Assembly (NCBI RefSeq): GCF_041908905.1
Contig: NZ_JAYREK010000014.1
Coordinates: 1-64,000, forward strand
DNA: 64,000 bases
Source of the DNA: Zoogloea sp041908905
Lineage (GTDB): Bacteria; Pseudomonadota; Gammaproteobacteria; Burkholderiales; Rhodocyclaceae
Reading direction: 5' to 3'
The position numbers were made by a program, and so were the translations under genes. The notes under the pieces are model-generated. The model did no database searches. It had not been told where the DNA came from and was given only the letters and a program-made list of their open reading frames with translations. How positions within the stretch are numbered: position 1 is the first letter of the stretch; each line of letters starts with the position of its first letter. This document shows, in pieces, positions 9,059-17,756 of the stretch.

Positions 9059-9089
9059 GCCCGCCGCGGCGGTCCGCAGGACGCCCGAG

Positions 9090-9123
9090 GGGCCCGCCGG
9101 CCGGAAGGTCGGCGGGCCCTTTG
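9090..9123 (+). terminator. Rho-independent terminator
   Basis: A 13-bp GC-rich stem (9090-9102 with 9107-9119, one G-U pair) with a GGAA loop, followed by TTTGT. It ends the small gene at 8840. Confidence 0.8.
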
Positions 9124-9141
9124 TCTCTGCTGTGGGCTGGT

Positions 9142-10302
9142 TTACAGGGCGTGCAGGCGGTCGCCGCGCAGAAAGCCGATCAGCGGCTGCGAGATGCCGC
9201 GGCCGAGGGCGATGACCTTGAACAGCTCGCCCATCTCGTGGGGCCCGGTGAGCCGCTGCAGGGCCTTGGCGGCGCGGATGTAGTCGGCGCCTTCTTCGGG
9301 CGCCCGGCGCGCCAGGCATTCGAGCACCCCGCAGTTGAACAGCAGGTTGGCCTGGTCGGTGTAGCCGAGCACGTCCAGGCCGGCGTCGAAGCCGGCCTCG
9401 GCGATCGCGGTGAAGTCGACGAAGGCGGTGATGTCGTTGAGCCCCGGCCACAGGAAGGGGTCGCCGTGGGCGTGGTGGCGGAAGTAGCACAGCAGGGTGC
9501 CGGTGCTGCGGCTGGGCAGGTAGTACTCGGCCCGCGGGTAGCCGTAGTCCACCAGCAGCATCGCGCCCTGGTCGAGGCGGGCGGCCCACTCGGCCACCCA
9601 GGCGCGGCCGGCGAGGTTGAGTTCGCTGACGTATTCGCCCTCCTCGGGCAGCGCCAGCCCGAGGGCTGCGGCAGCCTCGGCGACCTTGCCCGTGGCCGGC
9701 TGGTCGGCCCACACGAAGTTGCCCTCGTCGCCCAGGGCGACGCCGCGCTCGAAGATGCCCTCGGGCCGCCAGGCGATCAGGTGCACCGGCATCACGTCGA
9801 GCACCTCGTTGGCGACCAGGGCCCCCGAGAAGCGCTCGGGCAGGCCGTCCAGCCAGTGCACCCGGGAGGCCAGGTGCGGCACCTTGGCGGCCAGGGTGTC
9901 GAACTGGCGCTCCCGCAGCTCGCCCGACACCTCGAGAATGGCGTAGCGCTCGGGCAGGGCGCCGCGGCGTTCGAGCTCGAGCAGCAGGTCGGCGGCCAGC
10001 AGCCCGGTGCCGGCGCCGGCCTCGATCACCTGGGGCGCCGACAGGTCCATGATCTGTTGCACCTGGCTGGCCAGGGCCTGGCCGAACAGCGGGGTGAGCT
10101 CCGGCGCGGTGATGAAGTCGCCGCCGGGGCCGAACTTGTGCGCCCCGCCGCTGTAGTAGCCGAGGCCCGGCGTGTAGAGGGCCTCCGCCATGTAGGTGGC
10201 GAAGGAGATCCAGCCTCCCTGCGAGTCGATCAGGCTGCGCAGGTGGTCGACGAGATGTCCGCTCTGGGCGAGGGCTTCGGGGGAGGGCTGGGGCAGCTTC
10301 AT
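9142..10302 (-). CDS. MidA/NDUFAF7-family SAM-dependent methyltransferase
   Basis: 386 aa with the DUF185/MidA pattern: the N-terminal motif LGYYSGG..FGPGGDFITAPE, the SAM-binding loop EAGAGTGLLAADLL and ANEVLDVMPV. The mitochondrial homologue methylates an arginine of complex I subunit NDUFS2; the bacterial substrate is not established. I start at ATG 10302 (MKLPQPSPEAL), which matches typical family N-termini. A GTG at 10311 is also possible. No strong Shine-Dalgarno is visible for either. Confidence 0.88.
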   Translation of the reverse strand: MKLPQPSPEALAQSGHLVDHLRSLIDSQGGWISFATYMAEALYTPGLGYYSGGAHKFGPGGDFITAPELTPLFGQALASQVQQIMDLSAPQVIEAGAGTGLLAADLLLELERRGALPERYAILEVSGELRERQFDTLAAKVPHLASRVHWLDGLPERFSGALVANEVLDVMPVHLIAWRPEGIFERGVALGDEGNFVWADQPATGKVAEAAAALGLALPEEGEYVSELNLAGRAWVAEWAARLDQGAMLLVDYGYPRAEYYLPSRSTGTLLCYFRHHAHGDPFLWPGLNDITAFVDFTAIAEAGFDAGLDVLGYTDQANLLFNCGVLECLARRAPEEGADYIRAAKALQRLTGPHEMGELFKVIALGRGISQPLIGFLRGDRLHAL

Positions 10303-10497
10303 GGTTCGCACCGGCGGGTTAAAACGGGCATTTTACCCGTTGCGGCGCCCCCGCCGGCGCGGCCCTGTACAGGAATGCGGATGTATTATTCCGGGGTGGC
10401 CCCGGCAGCGCGGCGGGAGGGCTTCCGGCCGTGAAACTGGGCGATGGGCGTCCCGCACCGTATGATTACGCCTCCCTCCCAGATACCCCATAGAGTC

Positions 10498-11247
10498 ATG
10501 AACCAAGAACCGCTGGCCCCTGTGGTCCTCGTCACCGGCGGCGCCCGGCGCGTCGGGGCCGAGATCGTCCGTCAGTTGCATGCGGCAGGGGCGCGGGTGG
10601 CGCTGCATTGTCGCCACTCGGTGGCCGAGGCCGGGCAGCTGGCCGACGCCCTGAATGGGCTGCGGCCGGGGTCGGTCGCCGTGTTCCAGGCCGATCTGCT
10701 CGATTCGAGCGCCCTGCCGGGGCTCGTGGCAGAGGTAATTGCCCAATTCGGGAAACTCGACGGCCTGGTCAACAACGCCTCGAGTTTCTACCCCACGGCC
10801 CTCGGCGAGATCGACGAGGCGGCCTGGACCGACCTGATCGGTTCCAACCTCAAGGCGCCCCTGTTTCTCGTGCAGGCGGCTGCGCCGGCCCTCAAGGCGG
10901 CCCGGGGAGCGGTCGTCAACATCGTCGATATCCACGCCGAGCGCCCCCTCGAGGGTTATCCCCTCTACTGTGCCGCGAAGGCCGGATTGCTTGGATTGAC
11001 GCGGGCCCTGGCCCTCGAGATGGCCCCGGAGGTACGCGTCAATGGCGTCTCGCCGGGGGCCATCGAGTGGCCGGAGGACGGCCAGTTTCCGCCCGAGGCG
11101 CGGCAGGCGATCATCGATCACACCCTGCTCGGCCGCATCGGCTCGCCCTCGGACATCGCCCGCACGGTGCGCTTTCTGCTCCTCGATGCGCCCTACATCA
11201 CGGGGCAGGTCATTCCCGTCGACGGTGGCCGGACGGCGCATTTATAA
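10498..11247 (+). CDS. Pteridine reductase-type SDR (FolM-like)
   Basis: 249-aa classical short-chain dehydrogenase with an N-terminal TGGARRVG (the TGxxRRxG form typical of pteridine reductases rather than TGxxxGIG). It also has NNASSFYPT, DIHAERPL and the YxxxK of YPLYCAAKAG. These point to dihydrofolate/dihydrobiopterin reduction with NADPH. The start at 10498 was chosen to begin the Rossmann fold. A TATGAT box at 10461-10466 could be its -10. ttcA follows 67 bp downstream from its own promoter. Confidence 0.85.
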   Translation: MNQEPLAPVVLVTGGARRVGAEIVRQLHAAGARVALHCRHSVAEAGQLADALNGLRPGSVAVFQADLLDSSALPGLVAEVIAQFGKLDGLVNNASSFYPTALGEIDEAAWTDLIGSNLKAPLFLVQAAAPALKAARGAVVNIVDIHAERPLEGYPLYCAAKAGLLGLTRALALEMAPEVRVNGVSPGAIEWPEDGQFPPEARQAIIDHTLLGRIGSPSDIARTVRFLLLDAPYITGQVIPVDGGRTAHL

Positions 11248-11269
11248 CGTATTTAACATTTATGCTGGT

Positions 11270-11297
11270 GTAACAGCTTTTTGCATCAGCTTATAAT
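11270..11297 (+). promoter_or_regulatory. Sigma-70 type promoter for ttcA
   Basis: A perfect TATAAT lies at 11292-11297, 17 bp before the ttcA start, with GTAACA (4 of 6) at 11270-11275 and a 16-bp spacer. The surrounding 60 bp is markedly A+T rich against a 70% G+C background. Confidence 0.65.
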
Positions 11298-11314
11298 CAA
11301 CGGACATTAAGAAA

Positions 11315-12247
11315 ATGGATCAAGCAGTGGCGTCTCCCGCAACCTCGCCGATCGAGCCTCCCGAAACCGAGAGCCGGTTCTCCAATTCCTTCCTGCGCCT
11401 GCGCAAGCACCTGATGCGCAAGGTGGGGGAGGCGATCGTCGACTACGGCATGATCGAGGACGGCGACGTGGTGATGGTCTGCGTGTCGGGGGGCAAGGAT
11501 TCGTTCACGCTGCTGAGCCTGCTGCTGGCCCTGCGCGAAAAGGCGCCGATCGACTTCCGCATCGTCGCGATGAACCTCGACCAGAAGCAGCCGGGTTTTC
11601 CCGACCACATCCTGCCGGCCTACTTCGAGTCCATCGGGGTCGAATACCGCATCGTCACCGAAGACACCTACAAGATCGTCAAGGACAAGATTCCCGAGGG
11701 CAAGACCACCTGCTCCCTGTGCTCGCGCCTGCGCCGCGGCATCATCTACCGCACGGCCAAGGAGATCGGCGCCACCAGGATCGCCCTCGGCCACCACCGC
11801 GACGACATGATCGAGACCCTGTTCCTCAACATGTTCTTCGGCGGCAAGATGAAGGCCATGCCGCCCAAGCTCGTCAGCGACGACCGGCAGAACGTGGTGA
11901 TCCGCCCGCTGGCCTACTGCTCCGAAAAGGACATCGAGCGCTTCGCCCGCGGCATGGAGTACCCGATCATCCCGTGCAACCTCTGCGGCAGCCAGGAAAA
12001 CGCCCAGCGCAAGCAGATCAAGGCCATGCTGCGCGATTGGGACAGCCGCTTCCCGGGGCGCATCGTGTCGATCGGGACGGCCCTCAAGAACGTCGTGCCG
12101 TCCCATCTGGCCGACGGCGAGCTGTTCGATTTCCGCAACGTGTCCCGCACCACCGAGGTGGGGGAGGGCGACATCGTCTTCGATGCGCCCGACCTGCCCG
12201 CCGGCGCCGACGCCGCGGCCATCCCGATCGGAATCTGGAGACCCTGA
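11315..12247 (+). CDS. ttcA: tRNA 2-thiocytidine(32) biosynthesis protein TtcA
   Basis: ATP-dependent thiolation of cytidine 32 in tRNA, using a 4Fe-4S cluster. 310 aa with the PP-loop CVSGGKDS and the paired CxxC motifs CSLC (after KTTC) and CNLC that bind the cluster. GHHRDDMIETLFLNMF is also typical. Length is normal. It sits downstream of its own promoter and about 90 bp before the FHA gene. Confidence 0.96.
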   Translation: MDQAVASPATSPIEPPETESRFSNSFLRLRKHLMRKVGEAIVDYGMIEDGDVVMVCVSGGKDSFTLLSLLLALREKAPIDFRIVAMNLDQKQPGFPDHILPAYFESIGVEYRIVTEDTYKIVKDKIPEGKTTCSLCSRLRRGIIYRTAKEIGATRIALGHHRDDMIETLFLNMFFGGKMKAMPPKLVSDDRQNVVIRPLAYCSEKDIERFARGMEYPIIPCNLCGSQENAQRKQIKAMLRDWDSRFPGRIVSIGTALKNVVPSHLADGELFDFRNVSRTTEVGEGDIVFDAPDLPAGADAAAIPIGIWRP

Positions 12248-12335
12248 TCGCCATGGCCGTCATTCCTTCTTCTTTCAACCTCCCGCGCCGCCTTGTGGCG
12301 TGGTCGCCTTCAGGGCTCCTACGGATTCCGTAACG

Positions 12336-13208
12336 ATGAACGAGCGCGCTTCGAACCGCTGTCTGTTGTATGCCGATGTCGCCGGCGGTGTGCGCCTGGC
12401 CGTCAAGTTTGGCGAGGCCGAGGCGGGCTACGCCGTCGAGCGCTGCATGAACCGCATGTCCCGCTGTGCCGAAGCCTATTCCGGGAGCGATCTCGACCTG
12501 CGCCCGGAGGTCCTCGTGGCGGGCTTCCCCGACGCCGACTCGGCCCTGCTGGCGGCCCGCGAGATGCGCGAGCGGGTGCGCGCCCTGCCGCCGATGAGCG
12601 GGATCAAGCTGGTCCTGCGCGCCGCGGTGGTCCTCGAATCCGAAGGTGACGGCGAGCGCAGCGTGGCCGAGAAGCTGGCGGCCCGGCTGGTCGAGGCCAG
12701 CAACCCCGACTCCATCACGGTATCCGACAGGCTCGGCCGCATCCTCTCGCCGGCCATGCGCCGGATGCTGGGCAAGGGCGACGAAGCGGCCCCGGTGCCG
12801 CCCGCGCCCGCCGTCGAGCCGGCCGAGGCCCCGCAGGCGCAGCCGGCGGCGCCGGTCGAGCCGCGCCCGGAGCCCGCGCCGCCCCAGAAGCAGATGCGGG
12901 TGAGCTTCCGCGGCCAGAGCTGGATCATCGATGCGGCCCATCCGACCCTCCTGTTCGGGCGTGAGACGGGCAACGACATCGTCGTCTCCGACCCCCGCGT
13001 GTCACGCCAGCACGCCCGCATCGAGCTGCGCAACGGCGCCTTCTACCTGGCGGATTCGAGCACCAACGGCACCTACGTGCTCGAAGAGGGCAGCCCCGAG
13101 CACTGCGTGAAGCGGGACGAGATGACCCTCGCCGAAAAAGGCCACATCGGCTGCGGCTTCTCGGTGGCCGACAACATGTCGGACGCGGTGGCCTTCGCCC
13201 TCGACTGA
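12336..13208 (+). CDS. FHA-domain protein with degenerate nucleotide-cyclase-like N-terminus
   Basis: 290 aa in three parts. Residues 1-145 resemble a class III adenylate/guanylate cyclase fold (LLYADVAGG at the first metal strand, FPDADSALLAAREM, NPDSITVSDRL). However, the GDG-type turn that should supply the second catalytic residues reads RPEVLV, so activity is unlikely. Residues 150-185 are a Pro/Ala-rich linker. Residues 190-290 form an FHA domain with FGRETGNDIVVSDPRVSRQHARIEL and SSTNGTYV, the Arg, Ser and Asn that bind phosphothreonine. It is probably a phospho-dependent adaptor; no kinase of the Ser/Thr type is in the window. A terminator follows at 13231. Confidence 0.8.
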   Translation: MNERASNRCLLYADVAGGVRLAVKFGEAEAGYAVERCMNRMSRCAEAYSGSDLDLRPEVLVAGFPDADSALLAAREMRERVRALPPMSGIKLVLRAAVVLESEGDGERSVAEKLAARLVEASNPDSITVSDRLGRILSPAMRRMLGKGDEAAPVPPAPAVEPAEAPQAQPAAPVEPRPEPAPPQKQMRVSFRGQSWIIDAAHPTLLFGRETGNDIVVSDPRVSRQHARIELRNGAFYLADSSTNGTYVLEEGSPEHCVKRDEMTLAEKGHIGCGFSVADNMSDAVAFALD

Positions 13209-13230
13209 GGGGCTGGGGAGCGTCAACGAC

Positions 13231-13254
13231 AAAAGGGCCCGCAAGGGCCCTTTT
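13231..13254. terminator. Bidirectional terminator
   Basis: Ten-base arms (AAAAGGGCCC and GGGCCCTTTT) around a GCAA loop lie between the convergent FHA gene and the PsiF-repeat gene. It gives T-runs in both directions. Confidence 0.85.
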
Positions 13255-13276
13255 GCATGGGTGTGCCGGGGGGGCT

Positions 13277-13558
13277 TCAGCCCTTCAGGCACTCGCTCAT
13301 GAACTTCTTGCGGTCGTCGCCCTTCAGGGCCTTGTCGCCGGCCTCCTTGTTGCAGGCCTTCATCTTCTCCTGCTGGGCGGTGCCCTTGTTGGCCGACAGG
13401 CACGACTTCATGTGGGCCTTCCGCTCGTCGCCCTTCAGCTCGCCGGCGGAGGCGTTGCATTCCTTCATCTTGTTCTGCTGGGAGCCTGCCGCGAGGGCCG
13501 CGGGCGCCAGACTGGCAGCAAACACGGAAACAGCGACGCTCAGGATCACTTTCTTCAT
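13277..13558 (-). CDS. PsiF-repeat secreted protein
   Basis: 93 aa with a signal peptide (MKKVILSVAVSVFAASLAP, cleavage after ALA). Two PsiF repeats follow, each with the pattern QxxKMKxCNxxAG...LKGDxRKxxMxxCL. The E. coli namesake is phosphate-starvation inducible but its function is unknown. The start at 13558 is set by AAGGAG just upstream (minus strand) and by the signal peptide. The two repeats have four regularly placed cysteines. Confidence 0.88.
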   Translation of the reverse strand: MKKVILSVAVSVFAASLAPAALAAGSQQNKMKECNASAGELKGDERKAHMKSCLSANKGTAQQEKMKACNKEAGDKALKGDDRKKFMSECLKG

Positions 13559-13672
13559 CTGGCTACTCCTTGAATGGACGGTTTTGGGGGACTGCATCTG
13601 GATGATAAACGCCGGGTCGGCCAATCCGTTGACCCAGGCCGGAACAAGCCGCCGTGCACCACGGCGCGGGCC

Positions 13673-14608
13673 TCAGTGCCCGCCTTCCTCGATCGCGCGG
13701 CGCTGGCGGTCGACGAACTCCTGGGTGGAGTCGATCCCGCGCAGCAGCAGGATGGTGGAGCGCACGGCGGCCTCAAGGAGCACCGCCACGTTGCGCCCGG
13801 CCGCGACCGGCAGCACGACCCGGCGCACCGGGACGCCGAGGATGGTCTGCTGCTCGCTGTCGAGGGACAGGCGGAGTGGGTCTTCCTGGCCGGGCTGGCG
13901 CCGCTGGAGGTGCACCACCAGCTTGAGCTTCATCTTGCGCCGGCAGGCCGTCTCGCCAAAGATGGTGCGGATGTTGAGGATGCCGAGGCCACGCACTTCC
14001 ATGACGTCCTGCAGCAGCGGGGGGCAGCGCCCTTCGAGCACCGAGGGGGCGATGCGCGAGAACTCGACCACGTCGTCGGCCACCAGGCCGTGGCCGCGGG
14101 AGAGGAGTTCGAGGGCGAGCTCGGACTTGCCGGCGCCGGAGTCGCCGGTGATGAACACCCCCAGCCCCAGCACGTCCATCAGCACCCCGTGCAGGGCGGC
14201 CCGCTCGGCGAGCTGGCGCGACAGGTAGCTGCGCAGGTGGTCGATGACGTTGGCGGACGGCAGCGGGCTGGCGAACAGCGCGATGTCGTCGTTGGCGCAC
14301 AGGGTGCGCATCATGCTCGGGATGTCCTCGTCGTCGGCGACGATGATCGCCGGCGGCCCGTAGGAGAGGATCTCGCGGACGTGGTGGATCACCTTCTCGC
14401 GGGTCTGCCGGCGGGCCCAGGAGAGCTCCGACGAGCCGAGGATCTGCAGGCGGTCGGGGTGGATCAGGTTGAGGTGGCCGACCATGTCGGCCGGCCAGAT
14501 GCGGTCTTCGGAGACCGCGATGCGGGTCTTGAGGCTGCCGCAGATGTGCCGCAGCCTCAGGCGTTCGAGATTGTCGTCAAACAGCCGCGCTACCGTCGTC
14601 TGACGCAT
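13673..14608 (-). CDS. hprK: HPr kinase/phosphorylase
   Basis: Phosphorylates the regulatory serine of HPr or NPr, and removes the phosphate, in the PTS network. 311 aa with the N-terminal DRTGG-like domain, Walker A GDSGAGKSE and the family signature EVRGLGILNIRTIFG. It is last in the recA-to-hprK run and overlaps the end of ptsN by 32 bp, which suggests translational coupling. In Betaproteobacteria HprK acts in a regulatory, not sugar-transport, PTS. Confidence 0.95.
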   Translation of the reverse strand: MRQTTVARLFDDNLERLRLRHICGSLKTRIAVSEDRIWPADMVGHLNLIHPDRLQILGSSELSWARRQTREKVIHHVREILSYGPPAIIVADDEDIPSMMRTLCANDDIALFASPLPSANVIDHLRSYLSRQLAERAALHGVLMDVLGLGVFITGDSGAGKSELALELLSRGHGLVADDVVEFSRIAPSVLEGRCPPLLQDVMEVRGLGILNIRTIFGETACRRKMKLKLVVHLQRRQPGQEDPLRLSLDSEQQTILGVPVRRVVLPVAAGRNVAVLLEAAVRSTILLLRGIDSTQEFVDRQRRAIEEGGH

Positions 14609-15062
14609 GGCTTCCCCATTCGGCGAACAGGCGATGGACGGACAGGCTGTCGGGGGCGCTCATCAGCTGCTCGCGGAAGTCGCGGTCGCTGAACATCTGG
14701 GCGAGTTCGGACAGGAGCTGGAGGTGGTGTTCGTTGGCCTGCTCGGGTACCAGCAGCACGAACAGCATCGAGACGGGGCGGCCGTCGGGGGCGTCGAAGG
14801 GGACGGGTTCGGCGAGGCGGATGAAGGCGCCCAGCGCGTCCTTGAGGCCCTTGATGCGCCCGTGGGGGATCGCGATGCCCTGGCCCAGCCCGGTGGAGCC
14901 CAGCTTTTCGCGGGCGAACAGGCTGTCGAAGACGGTGCTGCGACCGATTCCGTGGTTGTTCTCGAACAGCAGGCCCGCTTGCTCGAAGGCGCGCTTCTTG
15001 CTGCTCGCCTCGAGGCCGACGACCACGTTGGCGGGCGGCAGGAGTTTGGCGATGAGGTTCAT
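14577..15062 (-). CDS. ptsN: PTS IIA-Ntr regulatory protein
   Basis: 161-aa EIIA-Ntr protein, phosphorylated on the His of GIAIPHGR. It regulates potassium transport and nitrogen-related functions through protein contacts. The start MNLIAKLLPPANV fits the family; a longer in-frame reading from 15143 would add an unrelated Pro-rich tail. A perfect TATAAT lies upstream, so ptsN-hprK may be expressed separately from rpoN-hpf. Confidence 0.93.
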   Translation of the reverse strand: MNLIAKLLPPANVVVGLEASSKKRAFEQAGLLFENNHGIGRSTVFDSLFAREKLGSTGLGQGIAIPHGRIKGLKDALGAFIRLAEPVPFDAPDGRPVSMLFVLLVPEQANEHHLQLLSELAQMFSDRDFREQLMSAPDSLSVHRLFAEWGSHASDDGSAAV

Positions 15063-15169
15063 GGGTGGACTCGCCTGCTCGGTAGGTGCCGGAGCGGGTT
15101 TCCGGTGAGGAACGCTGCGTGGAAGATCCGGGGTGGGAGCCACCGGGGCCGTTGTGTCAGTTGGGGCGC

Positions 15170-15175
15170 ATTATA
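15170..15175 (-). promoter_or_regulatory. -10 box of a ptsN-hprK promoter
   Basis: Reading the minus strand, TATAAT (plus-strand ATTATA at 15170-15175) lies about 108 bp before the ptsN start in the 159-bp gap after hpf. No good -35 hexamer is visible at 16-18 bp; TGGCAA at 19 bp is the nearest. Confidence 0.45.
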
Positions 15176-15221
15176 GCCACAACGGTCCCGGGGATTGCCA
15201 GGGTATTACAGCCGTTGTCGA

Positions 15222-15545
15222 TCAGGATTCGGCAACGTGGTTCTTGAGGGAGTCATGACCGTGGTCGGCCGCCTTGGACTTGTACTTCAGGACCTGACGG
15301 TCGAGCTTGTCGGCGAGGGCGTCGATGGCCGCGTAGAGGTCGGAATCTTCGCTCTCGACGTGGATGTCCTTGCCGCGGACATGAACAGTGACTTCAGCCT
15401 TCTGACGCAGCTTCTCCACCGAGAGGATCACGCCGACGCTGGTGACGTTGTCGAAATGCCGGATCACGCGGTCGAGTTTGCTGGTGATGTAGTCGCGGAT
15501 GGCCGGAGTGACTTCGACGTGATGCCCCGTGATGTTGAGGTTCAT
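15222..15545 (-). CDS. hpf: Ribosome hibernation promoting factor, short form
   Basis: 107 aa starting MNLNITGHHVEVTPAIRDYI, the S30AE/YfiA fold that binds the 30S A and P sites and promotes 100S dimers in stationary phase. It lacks the C-terminal dimerisation domain of long HPF. AAGG lies before the ATG at 15545. It directly follows rpoN, the conserved order in proteobacteria. Confidence 0.93.
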   Translation of the reverse strand: MNLNITGHHVEVTPAIRDYITSKLDRVIRHFDNVTSVGVILSVEKLRQKAEVTVHVRGKDIHVESEDSDLYAAIDALADKLDRQVLKYKSKAADHGHDSLKNHVAES

Positions 15546-15561
15546 GATTCTTACCTTTCTG

Positions 15562-17019
15562 TCAGATGGTTTTGCGCAGACTGACCGGCGGGATATCGAG
15601 GGACTCGCGGTACTTTGCGATCGTCCGGCGAGCGACGACGATGCCCTGCTGGCCCAACAACTCGGCAATCTTGGCGTCGGACAAGGGTTTCTTCTTGTCT
15701 TCCGCTCCCACGAACTGGCGAATCAGCGCCCGAATCGCTGTCGAGGAGGCGGCTCCACCGGTGTCGGTGGCAACGTGACTGCCGAAAAAATACTTGAATT
15801 CGAAAATGCCCCTCGGCGTGGCCATGTACTTTTGGGTGGTCACCCGTGAGACGGTGGATTCGTGTAGATCCAGCTGTTCGGCGATTTCCCGCAGGGTAAG
15901 CGGACGCATTGCCACATCGCCATAATCGAAGAACTGGCGCTGGCGGTCAACGATCGCTTGCGAAACGCGCTGGATGGTGTCGAAACGCTGCTGCACGTTC
16001 TTGATCAGCCAGCGGGCTTCCTGGAGGTGGCTCGACAGGGAACCGCTGGCGCCGCGGTTGTCGCGCAGGATCTGGGCGTACAGGCTGTTGATGCGCAGGC
16101 GCGGCATGGCGTCGGGGTTGAGGCTGACGACCCAGGTGCTGCGGACCTTGCGCACGACCACGTCGGGCACCACGTAGCGGGTGTCGGAGGCGGCGAACTG
16201 GGCGCCGGGACGCGGGTTGAGCCCGAGGATCAGCAGGTGGGCCTCGCGCAGGGCCTCGTCGGTGCAGCGCAGGGCGCGCTTAAGCTTGAGGAAGTCCCGC
16301 GCGGCCAGCAGCTCGAGGTGCTCGGCGACGAGGGCCAGGGCGAGGTCGCGGACCGCGTCGGCGGGCAGCGCGCGCAGCTGCAGCGCCAGGCATTCGCTGA
16401 CGTCGGTGGCGCCGATGCCGGCCGGGTCGAGGCTCTGGATGTGGCGCAGGGCGATCTTGAGGTCGTCGGTTTCGACCTCGAGCTCGGGCGGCAGCAGGGG
16501 CAGGAGGTCGTCGAGGGACTGGCTGAGGTAGCCGTCGTCGTCGAGGGCCTCGATCATGAAGCGGCACAGGGCCCGGTCGCGGTCGGAGAGGGGCGTCAGG
16601 GCGATCTGGGCGTCGAGGTGGTCGCGCAGGGTCGGGACGGCGGCCTGGAACTCCTGGAAGTCGGTCTCATCGTCGTCGTCCCGCGGGCCGCTGGCGCTGC
16701 CCTGCCATTCGCCCGCCTCGCCGTCGCCTTCGAAGTCGCGTTCGGCCCCGCGGTCGCGGTCGGCGTCGCGGGCCTGCTCCTGCTCACGCTCCTGGGCGGC
16801 CTCGCTGCCGGCCGGCGCCAGCGGGCCGGGGGCTTCGACGCGGCTCGACCCCAGCTGGCTCTCCGGCTCGTCGCGTTCGAGCATGGGGTTTTCGAGAAGG
16901 ACCTTCTCGATTTCCTGGTTGAGCTCGATGGTGGACAGCTGGAGCAGCTTGATCGACTGCTGCAGCTGCGGCGTCAGCGCGAGATGCTGGGAGAGTTTGA
17001 GCTGGAGACTGGGCTTCAT
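15562..17019 (-). CDS. rpoN: RNA polymerase sigma-54 factor
   Basis: 485 aa. The Gln-rich activator-interacting region I is at the N-terminus (MKPSLQLKLSQHLALTPQLQ). An acidic region II covers about residues 55-125. The core-binding region follows, then the HTH and the C-terminal RpoN box ARRTIAKYRESL. It directs transcription that needs bacterial enhancer-binding proteins. The start is 14 bp after the lptB stop, so it is probably cotranscribed with lptB. Confidence 0.97.
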   Translation of the reverse strand: MKPSLQLKLSQHLALTPQLQQSIKLLQLSTIELNQEIEKVLLENPMLERDEPESQLGSSRVEAPGPLAPAGSEAAQEREQEQARDADRDRGAERDFEGDGEAGEWQGSASGPRDDDDETDFQEFQAAVPTLRDHLDAQIALTPLSDRDRALCRFMIEALDDDGYLSQSLDDLLPLLPPELEVETDDLKIALRHIQSLDPAGIGATDVSECLALQLRALPADAVRDLALALVAEHLELLAARDFLKLKRALRCTDEALREAHLLILGLNPRPGAQFAASDTRYVVPDVVVRKVRSTWVVSLNPDAMPRLRINSLYAQILRDNRGASGSLSSHLQEARWLIKNVQQRFDTIQRVSQAIVDRQRQFFDYGDVAMRPLTLREIAEQLDLHESTVSRVTTQKYMATPRGIFEFKYFFGSHVATDTGGAASSTAIRALIRQFVGAEDKKKPLSDAKIAELLGQQGIVVARRTIAKYRESLDIPPVSLRKTI

Positions 17020-17033
17020 GATGCGATGATGCC

Positions 17034-17756
17034 TCAGAGCCGGAAGTGCTCACCGAGGTAAACCTGACGGACCTGTTCATTCCGGACGATCTCGTCGGGT
17101 CGGCCGCTGGCCAGCACCTCGCCGGCGTTGATGATGAACGCGCGGTCGCAGATGCCGAGGGTCTCACGCACGTTGTGGTCGGTGATCAGCACGCCGATCC
17201 CCTTTTCCTTGAGGAAGCGGATGATCTTCTGGATGTCGATCACGGCGATCGGGTCGACGCCGGCGAAGGGCTCGTCGAGGAGGATCAGGCGCGGGTCGCT
17301 GGCCAGGGCGCGGGCGATCTCGCAGCGGCGGCGTTCGCCGCCCGACAGGGAGATCGCGGTGTTGTCGCGGAGGTGCTCGATGCCCAGCTCGCCGAGCAGG
17401 GTCTCGAGGCGCTCGTCGATCTGGGCCTTGGAGAGGTCCTGCAGCTCGAGCACGGCCTGGATGTTCTCGGCCACCGTGAGCTTGCGGAAGACGCTCATCT
17501 CCTGGGGCAGGTAGGAGAGGCCGAGGCGGGCGCGCTGGTGGATGGGGCGGTGGGTCAGCACCTGGTCATCGAGGGTGATCTCGCCGCCGTCGGCGGTCAC
17601 CAGGCCCACGATCATGTAGAAGCAGGTGGTCTTGCCCGCGCCGTTGGGGCCGAGCAGGCCGACGACCTCGCCGCTGCCCACGTCGAAGGAGACGTCGTGG
17701 ACGACGGTGCGGGCCTTGTATTTCTTTTGCAGGTTGCTGACTTTAAGCAGGCTCAT
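17034..17756 (-). CDS. lptB: LPS export ABC transporter ATPase
   Basis: 240-aa ATPase that powers LptBFGC extraction of LPS from the inner membrane. Walker A GPNGAGKTT, signature LSGGERRRCEIARAL and Walker B LILLDEPFAGVDPIA are intact. Its start overlaps the end of recX by 14 bp on the same strand. In most proteobacteria lptC and lptA come directly upstream; here recX and recA take that place. Confidence 0.96.
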   Translation of the reverse strand: MSLLKVSNLQKKYKARTVVHDVSFDVGSGEVVGLLGPNGAGKTTCFYMIVGLVTADGGEITLDDQVLTHRPIHQRARLGLSYLPQEMSVFRKLTVAENIQAVLELQDLSKAQIDERLETLLGELGIEHLRDNTAISLSGGERRRCEIARALASDPRLILLDEPFAGVDPIAVIDIQKIIRFLKEKGIGVLITDHNVRETLGICDRAFIINAGEVLASGRPDEIVRNEQVRQVYLGEHFRL

